A DNA stretch of 64,000 nucleotides from Ascidiaceihabitans sp029251465 (GCF_042932805.1 NZ_CP170633.1:248001-312000), one strand, 5' to 3'; shown: positions 1 through 7,999, counted from the stretch's first letter. Numbers and translations: made by a program. Notes: generated from the letters alone by a model not told the origin.

Positions 1-1
1 G

Positions 2-454
2 TTGTGGGTGTTTGGCCGCCCCGGACTGTTGCAGTTTCTGGGCTACCCGGTTTCGCTGATTGGTGTCGTGTTCATTCTGATCGGCATTCAGCGCGCGCGG
101 TTTCGCACATCCGATGACGGGGCGGGGGCGGTGCAAGTCGACGAAGGGCAAATCACCTATTTTGGTCCCCTGACCGGCGGGGCCACAGCGCTCGCGGATC
201 TTGAGCGTTTGACCCTTGATCGCAACCTGAAGCCTGCGCATTGGCGTCTGGATTCCCCCGGCACACCAGCGCTGCTGATCCCCGTGAATGCGGCTGGATC
301 GGACGCGCTGTTTGACGCCTTTGCAAGGCTGCCCGGCCTGCGGACCGAGCGGATGCTGAGCGAAATGAACACCCCGTTAAACGGGGGCCAAAATCAAGCA
401 GTTGTGATCTGGGAACGCGCGCCCTTGCGCCCCGCACACGTCCGGCTGCATTGA
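2..454 (+). CDS. hypothetical membrane-anchored protein, 5' end cut by window
   Basis: The reading frame is open to the left edge, so the true start probably lies outside the window. About 150 residues are visible. A hydrophobic stretch near the beginning (LGYPVSLIGVVFILIG) looks like a membrane helix. It is followed by a soluble part with a repeated acidic/leucine pattern and no motif I recognise. The gene ends 63 bases before gshA on the same strand. I cannot assign a function; it resembles the short membrane-anchored unknowns common in Rhodobacteraceae. Confidence 0.6.
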   Translation: MWVFGRPGLLQFLGYPVSLIGVVFILIGIQRARFRTSDDGAGAVQVDEGQITYFGPLTGGATALADLERLTLDRNLKPAHWRLDSPGTPALLIPVNAAGSDALFDAFARLPGLRTERMLSEMNTPLNGGQNQAVVIWERAPLRPAHVRLH

Positions 455-517
455 CAGTCCTAGAAATTCGCACCATCCCTGAATTCCCAAACGCCAATCA
501 CTTCGGAGCATCCCCTC

Positions 518-1888
518 ATGTCCATTCCACAAACCGGCGGCGGGCCGATCGAACACCATGATCAGCTGGCCGAGCATCTGGCAGAGGGCTGTAAACCCAA
601 GGAAGACTGGCGCATCGGAACCGAGCACGAAAAGTTCGGTTACTGTAAAGACACGCTAAAACCACTGCCATTCGAGGGCGAGCGGTCTATTGTCGCTGTC
701 CTTAGTGGCCTGCGCGATCGTCACGGGTGGTCAGAAATTCGCGAAGGCGGGCATCTGATTGGCTTGGAAAAAGACGGCGCGAATGTGTCGCTGGAACCGG
801 GCGGCGCGCTTGAGCTGTCGGGTGCCCCAGTCGAGACGATCCACGAAACCTGTGACGAGGTGAACACGCACCTGCGCGAAGTCAAAGACATCAGCGATGA
901 AATTGGCGTGAAATTTATCGGGCTTGGTGCCGCGCCGATCTGGCAGCACGAAGAAATGCCGTTGATGCCCAAAGGCCGTTACAAGCTGATGGATGCCTAC
1001 ATGAACAAGGTCGGCACGTCCGGCACAACCATGATGCGGCGCACCTGCACGGTGCAAGTGAACCTCGATTTCGCGTCCGAACCGGACATGGTGCAAAAGC
1101 TGCGCGTGGCCTTGGCCTTGCAACCTGTGGCCACCGCCCTGTTCGCCAATTCGCCATTTTTCGAGGGCAAAGTGAACGGCCATAAATCATGGCGCGGTCG
1201 CGTGTGGCGTCACTTGGATGACGCGCGCACCGGCATGTTGCCGTTTGTGTTCGAGGACGGCATGGGGTTCGAACGCTGGGTGCAATACGCGCTGGATGTG
1301 CCGATGTATTTTGTCTACCGCGACGGCAAATATATCGACGCGCTTGGCATGTCGTTCCGCGACTTTATGAAAGGCGAATTGCCTGCCTTGCCTGGTGAAA
1401 TGCCGATGATGTCCGATTGGGCAGACCATCTGACGACAGCATTTCCCGAGGCGCGGATCAAGAAATTCATGGAAATGCGTGGGGCCGATGGTGGTCCGTG
1501 GCGCCGTTTGTGCGCGTTGCCTGCGTTCTGGGTTGGGCTGATGTACGACCAATCTTCGCTCGATGGCGCGTGGGATTTGGTCAAAGGCTGGAGCGCTGAA
1601 CAGCGCGAAGCCTTGCGCGTCGCCGCTTCGGTTGACGGTTTGCAAGCCAAAGTGAACGGCATCAACATGCACGATCTGGCCCGCGAAGCGGTGGCGCTCA
1701 GCCATGCTGGTCTCAAGGCACGTGCGCGCGCCGGGGCAGGCGGCATGGTGCCGGACGAGACGCATTTCCTGAACGCCCTACACGAAAGCATCGAAACCGG
1801 CAAAACTCCGGCGGACGAGTTGCTGGATCACTACAACGGCGACTGGAACGGCGATATCACGCGGGTGTTTAGCGACTACAGCTACTAG
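518..1888 (+). CDS. gshA: glutamate--cysteine ligase
   Basis: Catalyses the first step of glutathione synthesis, the ATP-dependent joining of glutamate and cysteine in the cytoplasm. The 456-residue length and the N-terminal IGTEHEKFGY motif, with its Glu-His-Glu, fit the GCS2-type enzyme of alphaproteobacteria and plants rather than the enteric GshA. A later GTSGTTMMRRTCTVQVNLD segment is also typical of this class. A GGAG ribosome site lies about nine bases before the ATG. It ends on a CTAG shared with the stop of the convergent DUF805 gene. ChaC, which degrades glutathione, is encoded about 50 kb away at 51922, and glyoxalase II at 59396. Confidence 0.93.
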   Translation: MSIPQTGGGPIEHHDQLAEHLAEGCKPKEDWRIGTEHEKFGYCKDTLKPLPFEGERSIVAVLSGLRDRHGWSEIREGGHLIGLEKDGANVSLEPGGALELSGAPVETIHETCDEVNTHLREVKDISDEIGVKFIGLGAAPIWQHEEMPLMPKGRYKLMDAYMNKVGTSGTTMMRRTCTVQVNLDFASEPDMVQKLRVALALQPVATALFANSPFFEGKVNGHKSWRGRVWRHLDDARTGMLPFVFEDGMGFERWVQYALDVPMYFVYRDGKYIDALGMSFRDFMKGELPALPGEMPMMSDWADHLTTAFPEARIKKFMEMRGADGGPWRRLCALPAFWVGLMYDQSSLDGAWDLVKGWSAEQREALRVAASVDGLQAKVNGINMHDLAREAVALSHAGLKARARAGAGGMVPDETHFLNALHESIETGKTPADELLDHYNGDWNGDITRVFSDYSY

Positions 1889-2472
1889 GCCGGCTTCTCC
1901 GTTTGGCCCAAAACGCGTTGCTCGTAAAGCGCGCGTATTTGGGCCTTGCGATCCGCCAACATTTCGGGCGTTGGCGCTTGGCGTGATGCCTCTAGATAGG
2001 CGTAGCCCTGCATGGGATCATGCGACTTGCCTGTGCCCTGATAATTAGTGGTTTTACCACTCGGCCGCGCACGCGGTGGGCCATAAATGTTGTTGTCGTC
2101 GTTTGACGGAAAAAGCGTCAGAACAAACACAACAACACTGCCCAAGGGTACAATATGCATCAAATACCAAAAGCCTGAAAATCCACCGTCATGGAGCCGG
2201 CGTATAGTGACCGTCAAACGAGGGATAAAGCTGATCAAAGCCCAATAAACAAAGAGATAATCGAACGGATCGGTTGAGATGTCAGGATAAATGCCCAAGG
2301 GGCGAATGGTTTGGATTGTGGTCCAAATATCGATGCCAAGTGCGGCGATCCCAATTACCAAATCCCACAAAAAGAACCACCAATATTCGGATCTTGGCGC
2401 GCGGCCTCTGATTCTAAATGCATTTACGATGACAGAATTAAGTGCTGCAAAAGGTCCCATAGGTATGCCCAT
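1885..2472 (-). CDS. DUF805 family membrane protein
   Basis: A 195-residue protein with the DUF805 signature: an early arginine-rich patch followed by SEYWWFFLWDL, a later RRLHDGGFSGFW motif, and about three membrane helices. The C-terminal 70 residues are soluble and charged. Neither possible start (2472, or an internal Met at 2460) has a convincing Shine-Dalgarno sequence, so the N-terminus is uncertain by four residues. DUF805 proteins are inner-membrane proteins of unknown function. The gene converges on gshA, and the two stop codons overlap in the palindrome CTAG. Confidence 0.85.
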   Translation of the reverse strand: MGIPMGPFAALNSVIVNAFRIRGRAPRSEYWWFFLWDLVIGIAALGIDIWTTIQTIRPLGIYPDISTDPFDYLFVYWALISFIPRLTVTIRRLHDGGFSGFWYLMHIVPLGSVVVFVLTLFPSNDDNNIYGPPRARPSGKTTNYQGTGKSHDPMQGYAYLEASRQAPTPEMLADRKAQIRALYEQRVLGQTEKPA

Positions 2473-2554
2473 AACTGAGTGTTGGTTATGGGCAAGATCG
2501 TACAGCTATAGGGCGAAAATGCGGCGTAGTTTGACCGATTTAAGGGCGGTTTAG

Positions 2555-3364
2555 TTACGGTTTTACCGGATCAAACCATGGCAGCAAAGGTTGGCGGCTG
2601 CTGGCATATCCGGGCACCTGAGCATCCAGCCGCGCGGCCAATTTCGGCAGTTTGTGAACAGGCACACGCGGAAACAGGTGGTGCTCGCGATGGTAAAACA
2701 TCAGGTAGGCGATGATCGCAAAAACTCCACGCTGACTGCGCCCTGCAATGCCACTATTTTCGGTCCCTTGATGGGTGATCCAAACTGCAAACAGCGCAGT
2801 CAGACACTGGGCAAAGGCCATAGCGCCCAGATGCAGGATCATAAACCGCTGTCCGCTGATCAAACACAACCCAACAAAGGCGAACACCGCCAGCCAATCC
2901 AGCACGACCCGGCGGCGCCAATACTGCGACCCACTGCGCCAGGCGGCAATGTTCAGATCCACAGGAAAGCGCGGACCATAACGCAGCACCTGCCAAAACC
3001 CCATGCGCCCGCAACGCCCTTCGACATCACCGTCACCCATGTTGAATTTGTGGTGCCGCATGTGACAATAGGCATCCGCGTGATTGGACCCCAGCATGAT
3101 GGCGCTAAGGGTGGTCATCACAGCACTGTCGCCCATCCGGTTGAAGCCCAGATTACCATGGATGGCCTCGTGGTTCAGGCGCAGTCCGCACAGGAAAAAC
3201 ATAAAGCTCGCGAGCGGCCCAAACATCCATAACTCACTGGCATAAATGAATAAGGACAAGGCAAACCACGGCATCGGCAAGGTCAATTCGCGCAACATAT
3301 CCCAGCGGCTGATCGCGCTTAGATCGTGCCATTCAATGCCGCGCGGGGTGCGTTCTGGTGCCAT
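2555..3364 (-). CDS. fatty acid desaturase-family di-iron membrane enzyme
   Basis: A 269-residue membrane protein with three histidine clusters in the order expected for membrane di-iron desaturases and hydroxylases: NHEAIHG near residue 64, HMRHHKFNMGD near 101, and YHREHHLFPRV near 224. These bind the catalytic iron pair. Hydrophobic segments between the clusters fit four or more helices. The short length is close to the beta-carotene hydroxylase/desaturase size class, so the substrate (acyl chain or carotenoid) is open. It is probably the last gene of the minus-strand group led by the GbsR-like regulator, with 53 bases separating it from the 114-residue protein. A GGAG lies just before the start. 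Confidence 0.85.
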   Translation of the reverse strand: MAPERTPRGIEWHDLSAISRWDMLRELTLPMPWFALSLFIYASELWMFGPLASFMFFLCGLRLNHEAIHGNLGFNRMGDSAVMTTLSAIMLGSNHADAYCHMRHHKFNMGDGDVEGRCGRMGFWQVLRYGPRFPVDLNIAAWRSGSQYWRRRVVLDWLAVFAFVGLCLISGQRFMILHLGAMAFAQCLTALFAVWITHQGTENSGIAGRSQRGVFAIIAYLMFYHREHHLFPRVPVHKLPKLAARLDAQVPGYASSRQPLLPWFDPVKP

Positions 3365-3417
3365 GGTGTTCTCCGATGTTGTGTGGATAAGGCGGCGGTA
3401 TTCCCCCGCCCCATTTG

Positions 3418-3762
3418 TTAGGCGGGCCTGACTGCGGGGGCCATCACGTCACTCACGACAGCGCGCAAAGTGGCGACGGCGTGGGTGAACCCAAGGCCCA
3501 AGCACAGAGCGGCAAAGCCAAGCGCAAGCATCAAGGCGGCCAGTGGTTCGTCCCGCAAAATCGGTAAGACAGCACCAATCAAAATCACCCCGCCGGCACC
3601 GATGGCGGCAAAGCCGGTGGTGATGGTCACGGCAGTGGCACGCGCGGCGGCTTTGCTTTTGGGGCAGTCGCCGATCATGTGACCGATTTTCAAGATCATC
3701 AGGGCCAAGGTAATCAGCCCACCGGCGGCAATCGCAATGTAGGTAAGGGTCAGAAAAAGCAT
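3418..3762 (-). CDS. small membrane protein of unknown function
   Basis: A 114-residue protein with three predicted membrane helices: residues 1-25, about 45-68, and about 75-100. A short loop containing the only cysteine (GDCPKSKAAARA) joins the first two. A strong AAGGAG site precedes the start. It sits 32 bases after the 162-residue membrane protein and ahead of the desaturase, so it is probably co-transcribed with the GbsR-like regulator gene. I recognise no family. The context suggests a membrane or lipid role, but that is inference only. Confidence 0.75.
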   Translation of the reverse strand: MLFLTLTYIAIAAGGLITLALMILKIGHMIGDCPKSKAAARATAVTITTGFAAIGAGGVILIGAVLPILRDEPLAALMLALGFAALCLGLGFTHAVATLRAVVSDVMAPAVRPA

Positions 3763-3794
3763 GAGAATTCTCCTTTTAGCTCATGAAACAGAAA

Positions 3795-4283
3795 TTAGAT
3801 GGCGCGCGCGACAGCATAGAAATCGCGGCGCAGTTTGAGATAGATGGCACCAAAGGCCCCCGCCCAAAGCGGCCCAAAGAGCAGACCAAATGCGAGCAGG
3901 AAAAACCCTCCATTGAACAGGATCTGCTCGCCGATAACCTGGGTGGCAACGCCAAGGATTGGGAACAAGGCCAATGCCGCTAAAAAGCCGAGAAACATAA
4001 GATCCCTCACGCTTGCTTGGTTGCGGCGCAGGTGGATCAGCAACAGCGGTGTGCCCATGACCAGATAGATCGGACCACCAAAGACCAACGCAAAAACCGG
4101 GATCAACAAAATCCAGAACGACACCGCAGTGACGACCAAAGGACCAGCAACCAAGGCAATAAAGAACGCAACAGGATCAATCAGGTATCCGGGTTTTCGG
4201 CTTGTCTTGATCAAAAATACTCTCTTGGCGACAAAGTCGTATGAGAAGTGATTGTTGATTTTTCTTTCAGTTATTTCTGTCAC
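3795..4283 (-). CDS. membrane protein of unknown function in GbsR-regulator operon
   Basis: A 162-residue protein with a charged N-terminal 30 residues and four likely membrane helices from about residue 34 to 150. The start is a GTG at 4283, preceded by AAGGAG at a good distance. This GTG lies inside a perfect inverted repeat (4274-4291), so the operator or hairpin overlaps the translation start. The N-terminal segment RVFLIKTS is encoded by a copy of a dispersed repeat found at three other places in the window. The gene begins 24 bases after the regulator gene and is very likely co-transcribed with it. No family recognised. Confidence 0.75.
   Translation of the reverse strand: MTEITERKINNHFSYDFVAKRVFLIKTSRKPGYLIDPVAFFIALVAGPLVVTAVSFWILLIPVFALVFGGPIYLVMGTPLLLIHLRRNQASVRDLMFLGFLAALALFPILGVATQVIGEQILFNGGFFLLAFGLLFGPLWAGAFGAIYLKLRRDFYAVARAI
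4201..4224 (-). repeat. dispersed GAGTATTTTTGATCAAG motif, copy 1 (inside a gene)
   Basis: Reads GAGAGTATTTTTGATCAAGA followed by CAAG on the minus strand. It matches three further copies in the window (9974, 28802, 34341). This copy lies inside the coding sequence of the 162-residue membrane protein, where it is translated as RVFLIKTS. Confidence 0.6.
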
Positions 4284-4291
4284 AACAGAAA
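4274..4291. promoter_or_regulatory. operator-like palindrome at the start codon of the 162-residue membrane protein gene
   Basis: Perfect inverted repeat TTTCTGT-CACA-ACAGAAA. The same two 7-base arms with a 4-base spacer occur at 4863-4880, upstream of the GbsR-like regulator gene. It covers the GTG start codon at 4281-4283 and follows the AAGGAG ribosome site. It could act as a DNA operator, or in the mRNA as a hairpin with the start codon in the loop. Confidence 0.6.
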
Positions 4292-4307
4292 CTCCTTTGC
4301 AAAATTT

Positions 4308-4841
4308 TTAGCTGGATGTGCCCTTTGGCAAGAACCGCGCAATACGGGCGCCCATTTTGACGACACCCAGTTGCACAGCGCGGGGCAGGCGCGATACTTC
4401 ACCATACCAATCGTCGAACATCTGCATCGTGTCTAGCGTCTCGTCGATGCGCTTTTTCACGTCCTTGGGCGTCGCGTCTTCGTTGGCTTGTTTCTGCACT
4501 TCGCGCAGGGCGGCCAAGGTCGGTGCAAATTCGCGCTCGCGCCGTGTTTCGATCACGGTGTTCACCAGATCAAACATGTCGCGGATCGAATGAAAATGAT
4601 CGCGCCGATCGCCCAGCTTACGGCTGGATTTCACCAGCTTTTGGCTTTGCAATTCCTTCAGCCCGTTTGACACGTTTGATCGTGCAAGGTTCAGCAGCTC
4701 GCAAATCTCGTCCGCACTTAGGGGCGCGGGCGAAATGTGCAGCAGGGCGTGAATTTGAGCGACGGACCGGTTGGTGCCCCATTTCGCGCCCATATCCCCC
4801 CAGTGAAGGATGAAATCTTGCATGGCGGGTGTCAGGTGCAT
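4308..4841 (-). CDS. GbsR/MarR family transcriptional regulator
   Basis: A 177-residue winged-helix regulator of the GbsR branch of the MarR superfamily. GbsR homologues in Bacillus and elsewhere repress choline and glycine-betaine genes and related membrane or lipid genes. The N-terminal region LHWGDMGAKWG and the recognition-helix region ADEICELLNLARSNVSNGL are characteristic. The C-terminal part is helical and probably dimerises. A promoter (4877-4904) and a perfect palindrome (4863-4880) overlapping its -10 element lie upstream, which suggests autorepression. It probably heads an operon with two small membrane proteins and the desaturase. The effector is unknown. Confidence 0.88.
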   Translation of the reverse strand: MHLTPAMQDFILHWGDMGAKWGTNRSVAQIHALLHISPAPLSADEICELLNLARSNVSNGLKELQSQKLVKSSRKLGDRRDHFHSIRDMFDLVNTVIETRREREFAPTLAALREVQKQANEDATPKDVKKRIDETLDTMQMFDDWYGEVSRLPRAVQLGVVKMGARIARFLPKGTSS

Positions 4842-4862
4842 CTTGCGAATCTCTTACGTTAA

Positions 4863-4880
4863 TTTCTGTAATGACAGAAA
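4863..4880. promoter_or_regulatory. operator-like palindrome upstream of GbsR-type regulator gene
   Basis: Perfect inverted repeat TTTCTGT-AATG-ACAGAAA, with the same arms and spacing as 4274-4291. It overlaps the putative -10 element of the regulator gene and lies 22 bases before its ATG. Two identical-arm sites flanking the regulator gene are best read as its own binding sites. Confidence 0.65.
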
Positions 4881-4904
4881 TAACAGATACGACTGTGGCG
4901 TCAA
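4877..4904 (-). promoter_or_regulatory. putative sigma-70 promoter of the GbsR-type regulator operon
   Basis: On the minus strand, TTGACG (4899-4904) is followed after 16 bases by TATTTC (4877-4882). The -35 match is good and the -10 match is weaker. The operator palindrome at 4863-4880 overlaps the -10 element. Confidence 0.45.
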
Positions 4905-4927
4905 GAAATTTTAGCAGTGAGCTAAAT

Positions 4928-5554
4928 TCACCCCAAACGCGCTGTCAAAATGCTAAACGCACCCGCGCCAAAGGCAACGGCAAACACCGCCTCGAACCCG
5001 CGTTTCATACGGGCATAGGCCGCCGTCATCGGGGCCGAAGAAAAGATGACCGCATACAGATGGAACATGATCAGGCTTTGGATGCCCACGGACATGATGA
5101 CGATCAACAACCCTTGCCAGCCTGTGTCCGGCGGGATGCCGATGGAGTAAAGCGCGCCGAAAAACAGGATCGCTTTGGGGTTGGTCAGATGCAGCGCCAA
5201 CCCTTTGCCGTAGGCGCGCGCGGGTGTGGTCACGGGCAGGTCCAGCGTCTTCAAACGCGCACCCATCCATGCGGATCGAGCTGCTTTGATCGCCAGCCAC
5301 AATAAATATCCAGCCCCGAAATATCGCACGATTTCAAACAGCCATGAATGGGCCAGCATCACCGCGCCCAGCCCAAAGGCCGCTGACACAGACCAGATAA
5401 ATGACCCTGTTGTGACACCCGACGCCAACGCCAAACCGGCCTTGCGCCCCGATGCCATAGACGTGCCCGCAATGGTTAACGTCGCAGGCCCCGGGCTGGT
5501 CGATGCCAAAAACGCAGCGATCAAAATCAGCGGTAGGTTGATGCCATCAATCAC
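4928..5554 (-). CDS. LysE/RhtB family amino-acid exporter
   Basis: A 208-residue inner-membrane protein of the LysE/RhtB family, which exports amino acids such as lysine, homoserine or threonine. The conserved N-terminal ASTSPGPATLTIAG and the later LTNPKAILFFGALY are family hallmarks, and six helices fit the hydrophobic profile. It starts with GTG inside a GTGA overlap with the end of plsY, so the two are translationally coupled. The substrate cannot be inferred. A second, separate LysE-family gene lies at 10814. Confidence 0.9.
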   Translation of the reverse strand: MIDGINLPLILIAAFLASTSPGPATLTIAGTSMASGRKAGLALASGVTTGSFIWSVSAAFGLGAVMLAHSWLFEIVRYFGAGYLLWLAIKAARSAWMGARLKTLDLPVTTPARAYGKGLALHLTNPKAILFFGALYSIGIPPDTGWQGLLIVIMSVGIQSLIMFHLYAVIFSSAPMTAAYARMKRGFEAVFAVAFGAGAFSILTARLG

Positions 5555-6162
5555 GTTGATTTCTGTCCGATCTTGGGTTCAGTCCCCGCCCGAATACGCG
5601 CGAGGTTTGTGCGGTGGCGCCAATAGACCAGCAGCGTCAGGATCATGCCCATGAACAAGGCCGTCGGGGCCCCCATGAACATCAACAAAAAGGTCGAGGA
5701 CGCCGCCGCCGTCAGCGCGCCCACTGACGAGATCCGCCAGATCAGTGCCCCCACCAACCACGCCGCACAACACGCCAACCCGATCGGGAACGCATAGGCC
5801 AGCATGATACCAAGGAACGTCGCGACACCTTTGCCGCCGTTGAATTTCAACCACACAGGATAGCAATGCCCCAGCATCGCCATGACGCCCGCCAGTTGGG
5901 CCGCGTCTTCGCCTGCGAAATACCGCGCCAACAACAAGGCGACCGCCCCTTTGCCTGCATCAAAAATCAACGTCATGGCAGCGGCCGGTTTGCTGCCGGT
6001 GCGCAAAACATTTGTAGCCCCGATGCTGCCCGACCCGATGTCGCGCAAATTGCCAAGGTTCATGGCGCGCGCGATGATCATGCCAAACGGGATCGATCCG
6101 AGCAGGTAGGCGATCACGCCCCAAAGAGCGAGTGTGGCAAATGTGTTTTCAATTATTGGCAT
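5551..6162 (-). CDS. plsY: glycerol-3-phosphate acyltransferase PlsY
   Basis: Transfers an acyl group from acyl-phosphate to glycerol-3-phosphate, the first acylation of phospholipid synthesis at the inner membrane. The 203-residue length and the motifs YLLGSIPFGMI, GSGSIGATNVLR and GHCYPVWLKFNGGKGVAT are diagnostic. The last includes the GGKG substrate-binding loop. Five membrane helices are expected. The gene follows the dihydroorotase-like gene by 13 bases and overlaps the LysE exporter gene, which suggests a three-gene transcript. Confidence 0.95.
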   Translation of the reverse strand: MPIIENTFATLALWGVIAYLLGSIPFGMIIARAMNLGNLRDIGSGSIGATNVLRTGSKPAAAMTLIFDAGKGAVALLLARYFAGEDAAQLAGVMAMLGHCYPVWLKFNGGKGVATFLGIMLAYAFPIGLACCAAWLVGALIWRISSVGALTAAASSTFLLMFMGAPTALFMGMILTLLVYWRHRTNLARIRAGTEPKIGQKST

Positions 6163-6175
6163 TTTGTTTTCTCAA

Positions 6176-7477
6176 TCAATCGCGTTCAAAAACTTTGACG
6201 CCGTTTACGTAGGTTGCAAGGACTTTACCCTGCATACGCTGGCCGTCAAACGGTGTGTTGCGCGATTTGGATCGCAGGGTTGCGCGGTCCATCACGAACG
6301 GAGCGTGGGCATCAAACAACACCAGATCGGCGGGGGCTCCGACGCTCAAACGCCCGCTGGGCAGACCCAAACGTTGGGCAGGGTTAAACGACATGGCACG
6401 CCACAAGGTTGGCAAATCGATCAGCTCTGCATGCACCAAACGCATGGCGGCAGGCAGGAACGTTTCCAAGGCAACGGCACCACTGGCGGCCTCTTCAAAT
6501 GGCAGGCGTTTGCTTTCTTCATCCTGCGGCGTGTGCATGGAACTGATGATGTCGATCAGACCTGAGGCGACAGCTTCGGCCACAGCCAGTCGATCATCCT
6601 CGTCGCGCAACGGTGGTTTCAACTTAAAGAACGTCCGGTAGTCGGCCACATCCAAAGCGTTCAGCGTCAAGTGGTGGATCGACGTGCCGGCGGTGATGTC
6701 CAGCCCGTTGGCCTTGGCCCGTTCCAGCGCGGGCAGGGCGCGCGCGGTGGTGATTTGATCCGCGTGATAACGCGCGCCGGTCATTTCGATCATCGCGATG
6801 TCACGGTCCAACCCCATGCGTTCGGCCATCGGCGACACCGCTGGCAAACCGCGCAAAGACGCAAATTTGCCCGAGGTCACGGCCGCCCCAGCGCTGAGGA
6901 TCGGTTCTTGCAAATGGCAAATCACCAAGGCCCCAAGCGAGCGGGCGTAAGTCAGCGCGCGACTGAACACTTTGTTGTCGGTGACCACCGCATCGCAATC
7001 GGTGAACGCGACGGCCCCAGCATCCAGCAGAAATCCGATCTCGGTCATTTCGCGACCCAAGCGACCCTTGGTCAGGGCGGCCATGGGGTGCACGTTGACG
7101 GGGGACGCTTCGCGGGCGCGGCGGATCACAAATTCTAGCGCCTCGGGGCTGTCGATATCCGGCGTGGTGTCGGGGCGGGTGACCATGGTGGTGACGCCGC
7201 CAGCCGCGGCCGCTTGACCCGCGGTGCCAAAGCTTTCTTTGTGCCGCTCGCCGGGTTCGCAAACCTTGACGCCGATGTCGACGATGCCGGGGGCAAGGTG
7301 CTTGCCGCCGCAATCCACAACGGTCACCGATTTGTTTTGCATGCGAAACATTTCAATGTTTTCAGGGGTTTGCGTTAACACTTCGTTAATCACACCGTCC
7401 GCTACAAACAGCGCCCCCAAAGTCTCGATTCGGGCCTCGGGATCGATAAGCTTGGCGTTGATGAACAGGGTCGACAT
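6176..7477 (-). CDS. dihydroorotase homologue lacking catalytic residues (PyrX/PyrC'-like)
   Basis: This 433-residue protein has the amidohydrolase fold and sequence pattern of type I dihydroorotase, but key residues are gone. The HxH metal pair after strand 1 is replaced by G69-V70-K71 (VDIGVKVCEPGERHKE). The histidine expected before the ST motif is Q241 (YHADQITT). The catalytic aspartate of the TDHAPH motif is M314 (SSMHTPQ). In Pseudomonas such inactive homologues (PyrC') are structural partners of aspartate transcarbamoylase. pyrB lies 1.5 kb away on the same strand, which fits that role. I chose the ATG at 7477 because homology begins there; an upstream in-frame extension has no family character. 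A working dihydroorotase must be encoded elsewhere. Confidence 0.85.
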   Translation of the reverse strand: MSTLFINAKLIDPEARIETLGALFVADGVINEVLTQTPENIEMFRMQNKSVTVVDCGGKHLAPGIVDIGVKVCEPGERHKESFGTAGQAAAAGGVTTMVTRPDTTPDIDSPEALEFVIRRAREASPVNVHPMAALTKGRLGREMTEIGFLLDAGAVAFTDCDAVVTDNKVFSRALTYARSLGALVICHLQEPILSAGAAVTSGKFASLRGLPAVSPMAERMGLDRDIAMIEMTGARYHADQITTARALPALERAKANGLDITAGTSIHHLTLNALDVADYRTFFKLKPPLRDEDDRLAVAEAVASGLIDIISSMHTPQDEESKRLPFEEAASGAVALETFLPAAMRLVHAELIDLPTLWRAMSFNPAQRLGLPSGRLSVGAPADLVLFDAHAPFVMDRATLRSKSRNTPFDGQRMQGKVLATYVNGVKVFERD

Positions 7478-7615
7478 AGGGCGCAATCCTCGGGGCACGG
7501 GCGTTTGCACTGCTTTAACGGGGAATGGCGTTTTGCGAAAGGGTGTTGGCACGGCATCGTTGTCCGCGCGCATGATTTTTGCTAGGCATTTGCGAAACAA
7601 ACACAGGAGAACCAA

Positions 7616-7999
7616 ATGCGCATTCTCGCCTTAATTCTCGTGGCTTTGATTGCCGCGCTGCACAGTTACATCGCCTATTTCGAAGTTTTCGCATGGGAGA
7701 CAACCGGCCCGCGCGTGTTCGCAACACTGCCTGCGGACCTGTTCGCCGACACGGTTTTGTTGGCCGCAAACCAAGGCATGTACAACGCATTTCTGGCGGC
7801 AGGCCTGATCTGGTCACTGCTGATCCAGGATCACAAATGGCAAAGCAACATCGCGTCGTGTTTCCTGATATTTGTGGCGGTTGCGGGCTGTTTCGCGGCC
7901 TTTACGATTTCGACACGCATTCTGTTTGTGCAGGCGATGCCGGCGATTATCGCGTTGATTTTGCTGGTTCTTGCGCGACGCGGGGCGTCAGGAAACTAG
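7616..7999 (+). CDS. DUF1304 family membrane protein
   Basis: A 127-residue protein with four predicted membrane helices and the DUF1304 pattern: an N-terminal AALHSYIAYFEVFAWE and a following ANQGMYNAFLAAGL. These are small inner-membrane proteins of unknown function, found in many bacteria. AGGAGA sits seven bases before the ATG. It is transcribed away from the dihydroorotase-like gene. Its TAG stop overlaps the TAG of the convergent gene at 7996 in the palindrome CTAG. Confidence 0.9.
   Translation: MRILALILVALIAALHSYIAYFEVFAWETTGPRVFATLPADLFADTVLLAANQGMYNAFLAAGLIWSLLIQDHKWQSNIASCFLIFVAVAGCFAAFTISTRILFVQAMPAIIALILLVLARRGASGN

Noticed and set aside
2591..3232. 213-codon plus-strand reading frame opposite the desaturase gene
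   Set aside because: It lies wholly antisense to a gene with three His boxes; its composition is His/Gln/Pro-rich and it has no ribosome site or family motif.
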